A stretch of 64,000 bases of DNA. It comes from Lanius collurio (taxonomy: Eukaryota > Chordata > Aves > Passeriformes > Laniidae). The DNA lies in NCBI GenBank assembly GCA_020086605.1, contig JACBWW010000003.1:3465079-3529078 (forward strand), in the 5' to 3' direction. Shown here piece after piece: positions 1 through 13,768 of this stretch. The first letter of the stretch is position 1. Every line of letters begins with the position of its first letter. The notes below the pieces were generated by a model. That model saw only the letters and a program-made list of their open reading frames with translations. It ran no database searches and was not told where the DNA came from. Both the position numbers and the translations under genes were made by a program.

Positions 1-1701
1 TGATATGTTCTTGAGGATTTTATAAAAGTGCTTCCCAAGTCAGACTGAGCTGTGTCTTTTCTGCCTTTTCTTCACTGTCACTTCTTCCAGTATCAGCTCC
101 AACAAAACAATCAATAATAGGCTACATTTCTTACAGAATAAGTAGTTTGGTTCAGTGACAGAGGAATGAGTTTTTAAACCCACTAAATGTTATATTTGAA
201 GAGGATGTTGTAGTGAATGAGGGTTTTGGCTGCTTAAACAATCACCATAAAATGGATTGCCAAAAACCAGGTTTTAATATGAATTTGTGAAAGAACAGCT
301 TTACAGAGTTCAGTCTCAAGGTTCACTCTATTACTTACTACATGGATGAAACATATAAGGAAAAATTAGATTAGAATCAGTTTGCAATGATTCACACAGA
401 GACCAGAGATGAAAAAGGATAAAGGTGCAAAGGATATGGGTGCAAAAAGGTAACAATGCAGAAGAGTTTGGTAACACTTAAGCACTGGTTAACATTTATA
501 AAGTGATTCAATAGCATTAACTACTATGACAACAATTACTTAATTACAGATTCAAGACAACAACATTTATGACATAATCTATTTACAATTACAAACATAG
601 TAACGAATTGTATTCACCTATATCCACATATGTACCTATTGAAAATTCTCACTTTTAGTGAAATATGTCAAATTCCTTTGTTTTTCTCAACAGTCATGGG
701 TTGCACCTCAATGAGTGTGTGTGGACAGGGAGTATAAGATTAGATTTCATCATCAACAATGGTCTTTTGAGTATTGCAAACTTGAAGAGTAGAAGGATGT
801 ATGAGAACAGATATTTAATGGCAAATCCATTAACTGATAAAGCTGCCTGATAAAATTTTGAAGTTCTGCCATGCTCACATGGCTATATTATAGGAACATG
901 GCCTGGGAAAATTCGTGGGGGAGTTTATTCTTCCAGGAGTTTTCCATAGTCTGTGGCTGAACCTACTGGCAGAAAAATATGATTTGATAACTGTTGTTTG
1001 TAATTAATGTGAGCTCTCCCCTTATCATTATGGTGAACTGTGAACTGTTAGAGTATAATGAGTGTTTCCTTGTTGAAAATTCATTATATTGTGTGAAGAT
1101 TAAATGTTCCAGTGCAAAACTGAGTAAAAATCTTCATTTTTATTTATTTTGTAACTGCTATGGTGAGCAACAATTCATTGAGGCCAATCTAAGAAATAAG
1201 TGTGTAAGAAAAGTCTTCTCAGCCATGCTGTTAAGAAAGTGTCATGTTATTTTAAGTGCCATGTATTTTCACTCTATGAAATATAACTTTTTTATAATAT
1301 TCTTGATTCTGGTTTCAACAATATTGATAATTCTTTAATTCTTTCAATGGTGTAATTCAATCTGTTATCAAAAATATTTTTATCAAATATTTCCAAGCTA
1401 GAAAATGGGCCTTGTGTTCATGCTTACTAACAGGTGATAGCTCAGGCTAGTATTGAGGATGGTTAGTTCTGATGGACACCTCAGTCACAGAACATTAAAA
1501 AAGTGTTAGTTGATTATCCAAGCACAAAACTGAATAATCTCAAAAAAGGCCAAAAATAAGATTCAAATGCTTAATTTAAACATAATTTAAATCTTTCTAA
1601 ATGGTAAGGTGTCTGACCCACAATACTACCAGCTAATTAAATTAGTCAGAAATGTGTTCTTAGCATTATTCATTTCTTCTAGTAGGAAAGTAGAATATGT
1701 G

Positions 1702-1716
1702 ATATATATATATATA
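1702..1716. repeat. (TA)n microsatellite
   Basis: Short alternating TA run followed directly by an A tract. Simple repeat, too short to be more than a minor length-variable locus. Confidence 0.8.
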
Positions 1717-1881
1717 AAAAAAAGTAAAATTTAAAATGCAAATGTAAAGAGCAGGAAAAAATCTCCCTTATTAGAAGGAAATTATATAAACCTTATTTTT
1801 TGCTATGACAGAGTGTGAAGGGAAGAGAAAACAGTCTTTAAAGGCACATAATAAATTTGGGATAGTTTAAATATGATTTGA

Positions 1882-1953
1882 CTCTTTCCCTTCCCTTGCT
1901 CTACCCCTTCCCTCTCCCCTTCCCCTTCCTTTCTCCTTCCCCTTTCCTTTTTT
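1882..1953. repeat. Pyrimidine tract (C/T), purine on minus strand
   Basis: About 70 bases almost entirely C and T, built from CCCTT/CCTTCC-like words, broken by only a few purines. Mirror-like homopyrimidine tracts of this type can in principle form triplex DNA; that is an inference, not shown here. Confidence 0.8.
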
Positions 1954-3654
1954 ATCTTACAGTTTAATTAAGAGAGTTTCATATATTTTTTTTCAGATTC
2001 ATGCAGATAATTTTTCCTCTGCTTCAGCCTATACTTTACAAAGGTTGCCAGTGTTGAACTATGTTAGATCTTGCATTATTTTCCTTTTATTTTCCCCTCA
2101 ATATTAGTTTGTCTATCATGCGAAGCCTCGATCCAAAGAAATAGAAAGCCATTTTTAAATATGTGGTTAATAATGGCTTGTAGCCTTTCCGGAAAGCCAT
2201 ATTTTTAAAAGCTAGAATAGGACCAAAATATTTGCTGTAGATTTCCCCTTAGCATCCAGGCAATTAGTTCATTTTTCTTTTATCTTCCATAGGCTCGGTA
2301 CTCTTTGATGTTTTCAAAACTGTCAGGGAAGTGACCTTTGGTGTCTTCAAATCAAAACTAGATATCCATCTGGAAGATACACTTTAGTCAAATACACATT
2401 ATTCAACTCAGTGCAAGGGTAACCAGGTGAAATTCTACAGCCCATGTTTCAAAGGTAGTCAACCAGATTAGCTAATGGTTTTTTTGCCATTACATTTTAT
2501 GAAGCTATAAAAAATGAAGCACTACGCATCTTTACACAGAGCCTCAAAAGGAGATCGTAAAAAGAAGTATGAGGGAAAGCAGACATTGTTACAGAATGAT
2601 GAATTTTAGATCATGATAGGACATAGAACAGAAAGATCAGAGGTAGACACGTTTTTATGCAAAAAATGCCCATTGCAGATAGAGCTACAGAGCTTCCATT
2701 CTGCAGTTACTCTTACTGAGAGCAGCAACATAAAATAGAATAAAAGATGCCCAAAAGAAAAAATAACTAGGCAACAACAAATATCTGACCATGGCAGAGT
2801 TAAGTCTACCTTTTCTGTAGCCTACATTCTTGTCTGGGCAAGTTACTAAGTTCCATCTCATTCTTACGACATGCCTTCTGCAGTACTGTGCAAATCTAAC
2901 AATATGAGCATAAAGTAGCAGGTAGCAGTAGAACTATGTCTTTGACTGGATAATTTTTTAAAACTTGTTTTCAGAGCTCTTCTTGTGCAATCTATATAAT
3001 ATCAGTAGTTCCATTTTCAGAGGCAAAAGACCTTCAGCTTCTAAAGGCTCGCAATATACACACCATTTATCTACCCAAGAATCAACATAAGCCTGCTCTG
3101 TCACATCATCACAAATGTTCACACTAAATACTTTTCCATTTGTGCTCTTAAATATTTTGAAAGTAATTTCTCATCTATGCATTTTTTTAACATGTCTTTT
3201 CCCAAATGATGAGTTGTGTTTTAAAAAGTGTTTTATTTAAACAGGTCCATGTAATCTTGTGATTTACATTGCTTAGTGAGACTTCTGCCATTCCTTGACA
3301 AAGGTGCAAGTTCTTGGAACATGATATTTCATCATATCTTCCACTGTTTTCCTTCCCTTTTCTTGTCATTAAATAGCTCTATCAGAATTTATTAGCTTTT
3401 TAGCTCTGTTTCTTCTTGAGTTTTTTTCCTACACTAGAGCATATTATGTTTAAATGTGCCAACTTATGTTTCTGTGCACTACTTTTCTGAAAAAAAGACC
3501 CTGTTTCCACCATTTTATCTAAAGTAGAGTGTGGGGGGTTATCAGCTGCCCACTGCTTAATTCTGTGGCAAGCTTGCTTCTTAAGCCTCGGAATATTCTA
3601 GGCCATCCACAACAGCCTAATATTCCTTCGACTGAGCAGCCCCACCTAAGGCAG

Positions 3655-4020
3655 TGTTAATGGCAGCTGTCCCCAGAGCAGAAGTTGAGAACAGAAATAC
3701 AGCTCATACCTCCTTGATGTTAAGTCATTTATTCCCTCTGTCCTGGAGGGGAACAGAGCACCCGACCTGGACAGCAGTCGGTGAGGTAAGAGGGCTGGGC
3801 TTTCCCCCCTGCTGGCTTTATCACAGACAGGGGGAAAGGGGATACCAGGGGCGGAGACGGGACAAACAACCAACCAGCTCAGAGCCCGGGCGGCTTGAAC
3901 CTAAGACAGACTTGGCTCAGTCACATGACAGGGATCTGGCCCAGAGGGGCGGGGGGCCCAGGGGGGACCACCGCAACAGTAGAGGAAGTTTCCTAAAGGC
4001 TGAATTAATGAAACATAGTT
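3655..4020 (-). mobile_element. CpG-rich islet, candidate solo LTR (minus strand)
   Basis: A GC- and CpG-rich patch in AT-rich surroundings, with GC boxes such as GGGGCGGGG near 3946 and an E-box-like CACATG near 3921. Read on the minus strand it starts with TG near 4019, passes the GC boxes, has a GATAAAG-like word and an AATAAA (3728-3733 on the plus strand as TTTATT), and ends in CA at 3655. That order (promoter boxes, poly(A) signal, TG...CA ends, about 365 bp) resembles an LTR. I cannot identify a family and see no clear target-site duplication. A small CpG island or a chance GC patch is the alternative. Confidence 0.3.
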
Positions 4021-5269
4021 CATAAACAAAAAATCTAGTGACTGTATTAACTCAATTCCTCTTTGCACTTGCTAATTGTTCTCATTGCTTTTTTGAGACA
4101 AATAAAGGGACTAAAGTTATATTAAAGAGCTTCATTTTCTGCCTGAGTTCTTCCTAGACTGAACTCTAGCTAAGGATACATACTTGGTGAAAAGTTTAAC
4201 AAGAAAATTCTATCTTCCCATTAAAACCTTTTATTTCCCAATCAGGGTAATGCTCAGGCCTTGAGATGTTTTGGAAACATTTCCTGGGATCTTCCAATAC
4301 AGCTGGGAACTCTAGGACAGTATTACAAAACAGAGATAAAATAAACTTCAAAATGTATTTGCATTGGCATACACGTGCCAATATACATATCCCACCACCT
4401 AGATCATATATAAAATCAAACTAAATAGCTGGTATAAAGCACATCTCTCTACAGGATTAAATTAATTTCTTGTATGTATATTGATTCACCTGCCATTATT
4501 CTAGAATTAAATGACTGTAACTAAGCAGAATTTAGCTGTATTCACATTAGGAATAAACTCTGGATACTGCACCAGCATTTCAGAGAAAAGTTGGTCAGAA
4601 TATGAGCCTAAGCATAAATATTTAAAAGTTTGCACATAAAAACATATGCAAAACACTTGGTGAGTGCACACAAGCTGAAAATGCATACCAGTGGAAAAAT
4701 ATGCTTTTTAAATAATGTTTTTAAACATGCTCTCCACAGAATACCTCATTTTAAATCTACAAATCCTAAGAATCCTTTTAAAGAAATTTTAAATTACTAA
4801 AATTCTTCTCTAGGAATAAAAAAGAAAGAGCTCCACTCAGAATTTCTACTGTAATTTGGATCTCTTCTAGCACACCTGCAATTGTTAAGACCTTTGTAGA
4901 GCCCTATAGTCTCTATATAACCTTATTCTAATTCTGAATTTTAGTGATATAATCAGAGAAGAAACTTATTTTTAGTGGGATTTTTATCTAATTCACTGAC
5001 CCAAACCAAGCAACCAATCAAACAACCAACTCCAGCAAAGTAGCTTTTATGAATGTTGAGGTATAAAAAGCCCCTTTGTGAGAAACATTCTGGCACTCAC
5101 AAGCCTCTCTGAAAGAGGCTGCTGTGTACATCCCTTTTGAAACTTTTCTCTTAATTTTTTCCCCGTTTCCCCTGAATTAAGCCACCATATCTCAGGTCAT
5201 AGCAAAGGCAGCAGCAGGCCAGAGTGAAGGCTGCTCATGCTGTTGCACATTGAAGAGAGAGTGTTGACC
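4021..5269. other. Non-coding stretch, nothing recognised
   Basis: AT-rich sequence with an isolated AATAAA at about 4101. No transposon, RNA gene or supported exon. Confidence 0.55.
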
Positions 5270-5525
5270 GCTGTGAGAATCATAAACCTCTCAGTTTGAT
5301 GATCAACTGAGCAGTAAATTAATTAATCATCATTTTATGCCTCATCAAGCACTTTGCTGAGGCTCTCAACAGGGGCCAGCTCAATTAGCCAATGGGAAGC
5401 AGACTGTTTTGTTTAGCTGGGTGAGTCTTCCATAAACAGAGGAAGCTTTGACAAGCTAATAAATATGTCATCTGTCTGTGTCACTAGCTGCAATGTGGCT
5501 CCACCTGTAAAGTAGTGGGATTATG
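5270..5525. promoter_or_regulatory. Candidate conserved enhancer block
   Basis: Dense with developmental factor words: overlapping TAATTAAT homeodomain sites at 5316-5328 running into an ATTTTATGC POU/CDX-like word, CCAATGGG at 5389, and an E-box CACCTG at 5502-5507. The block is not low-complexity and no transposon signature covers it. That is the usual look of a conserved non-coding element in a gene desert. Conservation itself cannot be seen from one sequence, so this is inference. Confidence 0.3.
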
Positions 5526-7435
5526 CTTGGTATGTTGGATAGCAAGTTGAAAGAATGATAGTGAGTTTTCCTAACTCCTTCTCAAACAAAGCACTTCTCA
5601 TAGCTTACCAGGATCCTTAGCCATTGAACTAAGGTTTGATTTTTAGGAATCAGAAATTTATTTTTGATTACTTAACCATATTTATATCTTTACCACAGCT
5701 TCTTGTGTTTGGCACAGTAAAACCAGTCAGATTTATAATTTTAAAAGGCTTCTTTCCTTTTATTTCCTCCCTAGGTAAAAACAAAATGCCCACTCTCCAC
5801 AATAAATGCTAGTGATAACAAGCTTCTCATGGTAAACCTTTTGATTAAATAGCAATAATGCTTCTGTCAAAACAGACATGTTTGAAAAGTCCTTGTGCCA
5901 AATCCTACAGTTCCACTGAGGTTACCTGAATTGCATCAATCTAACTGCAGCCAGAATTCAGCTCCTGTCACATTAAACATTTCATCATTCAGAATGGAAA
6001 ACAGAAATCTACATTTAGAAGTTTCAGCCTTGAACCAAATCAATGACTGTTGCAAATTTGTGCCACTGACTTTCATGTACCTTTATGGTTATAAGGGCCC
6101 ATTATGAGTTTCTAATCTGATTTTCTGCATAACATTGCCCATAACCTCTGGCTGAACAAGAGATAATCACTAACATATCCAGTATTTGCTGAAAGATTTC
6201 AGGTGGTGGAAAATCCAGCATATCCTTTAATAAAGAACTCCTGTAATTAATGATCATGACTGGTAAAAATGTGCACCTTATTTCTGATTTTATGACTTCA
6301 AATTCAAAATATTTCATTTTCTTAAATCTTGGTCCAGGGGAAGGGGCTCTAGGTTTCTTTTAACCCATTTTTCAAAAGAAACAGTTCTCCCAAATTTTTT
6401 GCACTCCCCTCCATTGAGAAAATTAGCAGTTCTCTTGGGTGACTGAATAAGTTTCATTCAATCAGCATCCCATAGCCTTGTGCATAACATTGATATATTG
6501 CCAGAGCTGGGCAGAAGCACCTTCTCCCTCCTTGTTCCTGGCCCTACACACTCAAACTTTAATGAGATACACCTTACCTTTCTACAGTTTTGTGAATTGT
6601 ATTCCTATCTCTGGTTTTGGACTACACAGGCGGACCAGAGCAGTAAGTTGGTAACACCTTGGTACAATGGTGTTAGAAGGGCAGAAGTGATGAATGGATG
6701 ACTTGTTAGGAAAAGTGTCTACAGAGCCCTTGTCTGAATGAAGTGTCAAGGCACAGCATGACTCTTGGTCCAATGTAGAAAGTGCTTTGGTTTCCCAAAA
6801 AAATAAGTGTATAAACGGCAGCAATATTTATAAGTGGTGACTCCAGGATCTCCTCAAGTCTCCACACAGGCCAGAAAGACAATTTGCTACACCTGTCACT
6901 CCAGCCAATAGGAATGGTGACAACTCCTCTGGAAGTAATAGCTTAAACATTGGAAAATAATTTATAAATCATAGCCAGACTTAAAACTTTCTCCTAGAGT
7001 GAGAACATTGTGTGAAGGAATGCAGGTAATACTCAATGTTTACTCACTTTATTCAGTTCACTCACTAAGATGATCCTGTCAGTCCTGTTCTCCTGTCTTA
7101 AAGTGACTTGTTTTATCTGACACGCACTTAACCAAATTGTTTAGGTTCCTCCCTGTATGAGCTCTTCATAGGTGCAGCTCCACCTGTTTCTGTACAATGC
7201 ACAAACTTTCTTAGAAAAGTTGTTCTGTAATCCTTTCAAGCCCTTGCAAAGGCTAGAGTGTAAAAAAAAATCTCTGCATTCCCTTGTAAATGACGGCACA
7301 TAGTGACTATTCCTTTTAGCTGTTCTATTTTAAACTCACTCAGTCTGGTTTTAATCCATTTACTTTTCTACAGTGATTTCACACAGGACTAACTTTTGGC
7401 TACGTGAAGTGACATGTGTTAGAGCCTCTTTGTAA
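5526..7435. other. Non-coding stretch, nothing recognised
   Basis: No gene, RNA or transposon recognised. Short overlapping frames on both strands around 6480-6824 show no family signature. Confidence 0.55.
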
Positions 7436-7503
7436 CAAAAAAACAACCAAAAAAAAAAAAAAAACAAAACCACAGGAAAAAAAAGGAAAACACAAACAAA
7501 AAA
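7436..7503. repeat. A-rich low-complexity tract
   Basis: Poly(A) and AAAC-type runs over about 65 bases. I looked for a retroposed sequence upstream whose poly(A) tail this could be and found none. Confidence 0.8.
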
Positions 7504-10500
7504 CTATGAGCTAAAATGAGATCCTCAGTAGAGGTTACTATATAGATATCCTGAATTATGCTTTTTCTCAGACAAAGGGAAAAGAAACATTAATGGAAAT
7601 TAGGAACTGGTGGAAAGAAGGAAAATAGGGAGCTGCCTCTTATGCAACTTCAGGGATGGTAAGGGCTTTCTGGAATAGTGGAAGTAGCAACAGGATAAAT
7701 GGGAGCATCTGAGGAATGGTGTGAGGGAAAAGAGGCACACAGTGATTTTTAACAGAAGTCACATCAGTATAACACATCTGGCCTAGAGAAGCAAGAATTG
7801 ATCCCACCTTTTACCAGGATGATAAGCCCTACATATATCTGCACAGATATACCTGCAGACACCTCTCTCTGAAAAATTTTAGTTCGTCTGAAATGTAATA
7901 TCGGTTTTATTTGACCAGTCTCCTTCCAGCAGATCAGACTGATCACTGATCATCACCAAGTTTCCAGTACCTGAAGATATGGTTTCATGGTTAGTTTGAA
8001 GCAAATTTCTCACAGAATTCATGCACGGAAATTAGTAATTGTGTTACCACAAATGTCCATGGGAAGGAATATTTGAATTCCATCATATTCTTTATATACT
8101 CCTGTAAGAAAATGTAAGCATACATGCACTCTTCAAAATTTTACTGCTGTTGCCTACGTAAATGGGCGTCAGTCTATATTTAGTTCTCACAAAACATTTT
8201 ATAATACGTAATTATTTCAAAGGATGAGAAGATGCCAAATGATGCAGCAATAAATTTCATAAATTAAAAATAATGAGTTTGTTTTGCTGATATTTATGAA
8301 ACTATTTTTCCCCCCTGACTATTCAGATGAATGGCTGATATTTCTTCTAAACTCAGCAATTTTGCCTTACAAGGGCTGGTGTGAACACTGCTTCAGGTCA
8401 TGTGGGTTCAAAGCTCTAGAGTTTCACTTTGAATTTGATGATTGCTTACTGAGAGCCATTTGTCTTCACTCGCATAAATCAACCTACATTCAGTAAGAAC
8501 AGGCCATGATTTCATCAATACTTCAAAAATTGAGTGAGCATTTAGCATGTTTTTAATGGTTATAGATTTCATAGTGAAAACTTTGCAGAGTGATACTCAA
8601 AAAAATTCTTTGGAAAATATCTATGTTTCTAGTTTGAATATCTCTCCCAGTTGTGTTTCAATGTCTTTTGAAAACTGCAGAGATTTGTTTCAAGCCTGTG
8701 ACTTAAAAAGAAACCAACCTGAAATGGGCTTCTAATGCACTCACATGGACAGATATTAGAGTCTGATCAGAGGCTTCCAGCAACCTCGAAGAACACTGGA
8801 TTCTGGGACATTACTTGTAATATGTTATTACAAACCCAGGCAGAGATAAATTACATAAAGAAGAACTTTTCCCCATTTTACCTTTACTTTCCTCTTCTAG
8901 AGATCCCTGTATGCCACTAATCTTAAACCAGGAGCAAATCTGAATGACTTCAGCTCATTTTTCCACTGCTTTGGGGGATCATTTTCAGTAATAATTTTTC
9001 TTTGTTCACAATATGAAATTCTCTCTCCCTCATTCTATTTTACAATAATCATTCTTAAAGATATTTTGAAGTGAACAACTCAGAATAATCATAAATCTAT
9101 CATACAGACATATGTGAACTTTCTTTTGAAAGCTTCATTGTTACTCATCTATTCTGTCTGGGATTACCCCAACCCCATACTTTTCATCCTTTATCCCTTT
9201 TATGAAGGGCAGAAACTTTAAATATTTGACAAATCTACTCATAACTCAATTCCATTTTGACTAATTATATCACATGAATTTTATGCCTTTTGTTTTTGTC
9301 CCAGATTAATACTAGAATTTCTCAGATGAGTTTATAGACAGTCCCTTTATGCATCCAAAATGTAATGCTGAAATGAAGAAATGTGTAGCACAAAGAAACT
9401 TCACTTAAGAGCATTGGCAATATGGCTATACTGGTGATTAAAGAACAAGATCTAATCTGGTTTCAGGCCTACAGCTGAAAATCATCTTTCGTAGAAGTGT
9501 GCTTGCCAAGGTTATTGTAAAATTATCCCAGGCACCAAAGTGATGAATAGTCCCAGCGTTTGCTGTGATATGGATGCCATCCCTGTGGGGCTTCACCAAG
9601 CGGGATTTTTCATGTGGACAGACTCACATGGAGGACAGATGGGAAAGAAAACAAAATTAGTTGATCTGAGCTAGAGCAAAAATCCATCTTTCCTTTGCTA
9701 CCCAGATTGTGCACTTGCTTTTTTTTTGCAGACACGGAAATGTGTTCTTAAATTATACAACTCTTCCTCTTTTTCCTTTATGGAGTTATCTGAACCTTTT
9801 AAGCTGACCTTGGATTTAGTGCTGATTTACATTCTTGAACTTTCATGCCAGCCTAATTTTAGACATGCTAAGCAGCAAGCCTAATATCTATCTAAGTTAG
9901 CACAAAAATACTGTGTCTCCAGTTGCATTAATAACAGCTTTAGTCCAGTGTTGAAGACAGGCATTTCTTAACAGCAAAAAAAGTTTCAAATGGAAATGAT
10001 CACTCAAGCTTAGCTTTGTGAAAGTCCAACTAATGAGCCAGTCAAAGAGCAACAGTGACATTTGACAGGCAGGCTTCCCAGGACCCTGTCCTGGGATGAT
10101 ACCAACCACCCCACTGACAAAACACTGTAACCAGTGCTATGCAGAATCGAGTCCAGCCATAGTTGGGGCAACACATCTGAGAAAAATCAGCTCTTAGGCA
10201 TTTTTAAAGCTTTACAGCAAAAAAAAATCTCTTTGATACTTACATCGTTATGTGCTGGTGACAAAGAAGGAAGGAAGGAGATAAACTATGCTTCCGTTGC
10301 ATCTGCAAGTGTTGCAGTTTGATTTTGAGATAACTAAAAAGTTGCAAATCTCATATAAAATATTTGCTTAAAAAGCGGGTTCTGGATAAGTCACTATTAA
10401 ACTGCTTTAAGTTGTCCACATCATTTAAAATTTATTGCTAACTTCACATCATTGCGTCTTGGATGTAAGAAGTATTATGTCAATAACTACTTCATAGGGG

Positions 10501-13200
10501 ATAGAAATGCAGCAAATACTTGGTGTATTTCTCCGTCTACGTTTCTCTCTTAATCAGATTTCCCAGGGTGAGAGGTTAAACTTAGAAAGTCAGCAGGGAT
10601 GTTAGGACTATTTAACTGCAATATAAGTAACACCTTAAGAAGTGATTTGTCAGAATGAATTGCAGTCCAGAGTGCTTTGAGTTTTCAACTAAATTTGCTC
10701 TTGAGATAAAAGGCACTTTTTAAAGAAACACAGTTCCTGTTCTAACCATTCCCCCACCCTCGCCTCCTAGGCATTTCTTATAACTCTGATAAAATCACAG
10801 ACCAGGTGCTCCAAGACTTTCAAAATAATAAATTCCAATCTGTCACTTAAAAAATAAAAGGTTAAAAAAGTTTATAGGGGGAGTCTCTTCCAGGTGTTAT
10901 TCTGAAAGTGTACACCTAATTTATCATTTTTTCAGCAATAGTTACAAGTGATAAAGATCATGTAAATACTCTGTATTAGAAATAAGCTTTCATTTTGTCA
11001 TGCAGATAGTACTAATGACTAAATAGACTTTAATCAGGAGATCTCCACCTACTAACATTAAGACTGAAGAGCAATGCTACAATCAGATTTTCTCTAAAAT
11101 AAAATGCTCATGCTGTAGAAGTAAAAACAAAATTAAAATCATACATTGGCTATATAGCAGTTTTTATAAGAACCAGAAGCATGAAAAACTTTTCACAAAT
11201 CACCTACTTTGGAACTGACTCTGCATAGGTCCAGTGGGCATGTCTATCAAGTGGAACGAGGCAATGGAAACTGCTAACATCTTCCATATGTGGCAGCCTT
11301 TAAATTATAGTACTATTTTGGATACAGTGAACAAACTGTTCTGAAACATGGGTGGCTGAGTTTACCTGTAGTTCCTCTTTCACTGATTTCAGTCAGCCTT
11401 ACACAGTTCTAATTCTGCTATCTTTTCCATTATTTCTTAAAAGACATAGCTAAAAAAATGCCCTCAGTTTTGCTCAAGACCTCTGAAATATGTGCTTTGG
11501 CCTATCATAAATCAAAGAAAAGGCTATAGTTCTCAGCCATTTTGAAGTCAGGAGGAAAATCCTGGCCCCAGTTAAACAAAGTACACGGGTATGTTCTTGA
11601 GTGCCATTCAATTCAGTGTTTTTCCTTACCTGCAGAGTAGTTTGCTCCATCTCTGTCACTCTTTGCAGTTTCTAAATCAAGTATGGCTGCATTAGGGGTG
11701 GCATTATGCTGCAAGCAGGTACTAAAGGCTTATGGATAGGCTTCCACATGTCCAGATATATATATATTCCAGAGGTTCCATAAATGATGAGACGCTGCCT
11801 CACACAAAAGGGGGAAAAAATTCACTCCTATTATTTCTCCATATGACACTCTAAATTATCTCTCTTTTTCCCTGCCTTTCAAAATTATTTTTAATTAATA
11901 GTTCTTTCTTTTTATCCCAGTCCCTCTCTGTTCACATAGAAATAGAGTAATAGAAGTTAATTGCCCTGAAACTTTCCTGTTGAACTAATTTCAGGAAAGT
12001 CATAAACAGCACTCACTGTAAACTCAGCTTGTAGAAATTACAGGTGATTTTACAAACTCTTAAGGTACAATTAACATGTCAACTCAGGGCAATTTCCTGT
12101 ATAAAACCTGAAAAGGATGAAACTGCAGATTAAACCGAACTAAAAACTTAGTTTTGTCATACATGATTAAAGACTTCTCTTTCAAAGGAAAAGAAGGTCT
12201 ACCCCACAAAATATTCTGTTGCATTTTGAAACTCTAAGGAAGGTTTATGATAACTTCCCTCAAAAAGAAAAACATAAACTGAGTGACTATGGCTATAAAA
12301 CATAGCCATGCTGAGTTTCTAAGTGTGGAAGTAAACTTCCACTACTAGCACACAACTAAACTGAGGTTTCCACTGCTTACTCATAAGACTAAAATGCAAG
12401 TTTCCTAATGCATAAAACTGTGAGGCTTTGCAGTGTTGTGGAGGATTCTGTGTGTTTAACTCTGCTGTAGCAATTACTCTTAAATGTGGAGTCTTTTAAC
12501 AGGGCCAGCAGATTACACTAAATAATTTTAATTTTTTAGGAACAATAAAAGAATTATTCTCCAAGTTGTGGTACTTATTAAATAGTAAGCAACTCAGTTA
12601 ATTTGCATTATTTGAAGGGAGATAAATGAACTAGTAATCTCTTGAAACTAAAAACAGTTATTTAATTTATTACATGAAAACAACACTTAGAAAAGTTACT
12701 ACTAATTACTATTTTTAGCTGCCACTTAGATGTCATATCTAGCTGTGGTCTATAATGTTCTCCTACAGAGTGTGTAAGATGCTTTGCATTGGTGCAAAAT
12801 GTCTTTTATCCCTTCAAGGTAGACTAGATTTCAGTGTTCTGTACTTGTATGATATTTTTTTTTATTTTAGTGAGACCTTTAAAGAATTCTTTTGAAAATG
12901 AGAAATATTTGGGTACACTGGATTTTGTTTTGTCACAATACATTAATCCTGATAGATAATGAATAGAATTGATAAGTAAGAGTTTCCCAAAATGTTTATT
13001 ATACAGCGAGAGGCAGTTGGGAGGCAATGGTGGTACTGATCTTCAGCACCAGAGAGCAGCACCATCTAAGAATTGTGATTCAAAATTTCTCCCGTGAACC
13101 CCAATCCTGTTCTGGACAAAATAAATGTGCCCTCACTTCTCAGGGGACATAAAGTATGTATCTCCCCTTTTGGTTAACTTTCCCAGCTGACACATGTAAA
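7504..13200. other. AT-rich non-coding stretch, nothing recognised
   Basis: About 5.7 kb with no supported gene or transposon. It holds only short frames, a small TA run near 11756 and one short hairpin listed separately. Confidence 0.55.
12289..12309. repeat. Short perfect inverted repeat (8-bp stem)
   Basis: ATGGCTAT and ATAGCCAT form an 8-bp perfect stem around a 5-base loop. Too short to claim a function. Confidence 0.5.
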
Positions 13201-13219
13201 GAGGGATGTCTAGCAATGC

Positions 13220-13768
13220 TCAACCTTTTTTACCGCTTTGATAACACACCAAATACTTCCACTGGTGGAACAGGAAGTAGCCCACGTTTTCATGCCAGAG
13301 CACATGACTGCTCAAGGAATAACATGAACAGAAAAGAATTGTCAGCCATAAGACCAACTTCGTACCCCAAACACATGGGTTTGGGTTAGCAATATCTAGC
13401 CATTTATTTTCTTTTGTTTGGAATTTATAAATAACAATAATGTCAAAGCAACGAGTAGACATTACTGTTCTCCTTGGGAACAGTTCAGCAATACCCTCTG
13501 GCAGTTTTTCAGCTAAGCATGGGAGCGCAAAAGAAAATCTAAAAAAGCAAGCAATTACCCCCAGGAAATAATTACAACGCAAAAAGCTCTGGATGGTACA
13601 AGTGACATTCCAGTAAACAAGGTGAGCTTGTATCATCACCCTCCTTTGCCTCAGGGATATGCCTGCCAAAGGAATTTCATCCAGTTCCAAGAACATCCAA
13701 GGACGGAGGTGGGGCTGCGCATCAGCCTTTCCAGGTCCAAGTCTCATGGAGCTAGAAGTTGTGGGCAA
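13220..13768 (-). other. Open frame of 182 codons, not supported as a gene
   Basis: The second longest gap-free open frame in the window. Its translation starts with a Ser/Thr-rich stretch, has scattered Cys and aromatic residues and hydrophobic patches, but no domain, signal peptide or motif I recognise. Local GC is somewhat higher than the surroundings, which lengthens chance frames. No promoter, splice-site or transposon context supports it. Probably fortuitous; an unannotated exon or an old retroelement remnant cannot be excluded. Confidence 0.12.

Larger units (their letters stand above)
1..3530. other. AT-rich non-coding stretch, no gene seen
   Basis: No recognisable gene or transposon. 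The reading frames present (for example 665-850 and 994-1338, plus strand) have AT-driven, low-complexity composition and no family resemblance, so I take them as chance. The only structured parts are the TA run and the pyrimidine tract listed separately. Confidence 0.6.

Noticed and set aside
994..1338. 114-codon plus-strand frame
   Set aside because: Composition (Leu, Ile, Phe, Asn, Lys, Cys) is what AT-rich DNA gives; no motif or context.
7436..7503. Poly(A) tail of a processed pseudogene
   Set aside because: No gene-derived sequence or target duplication recognised next to it.
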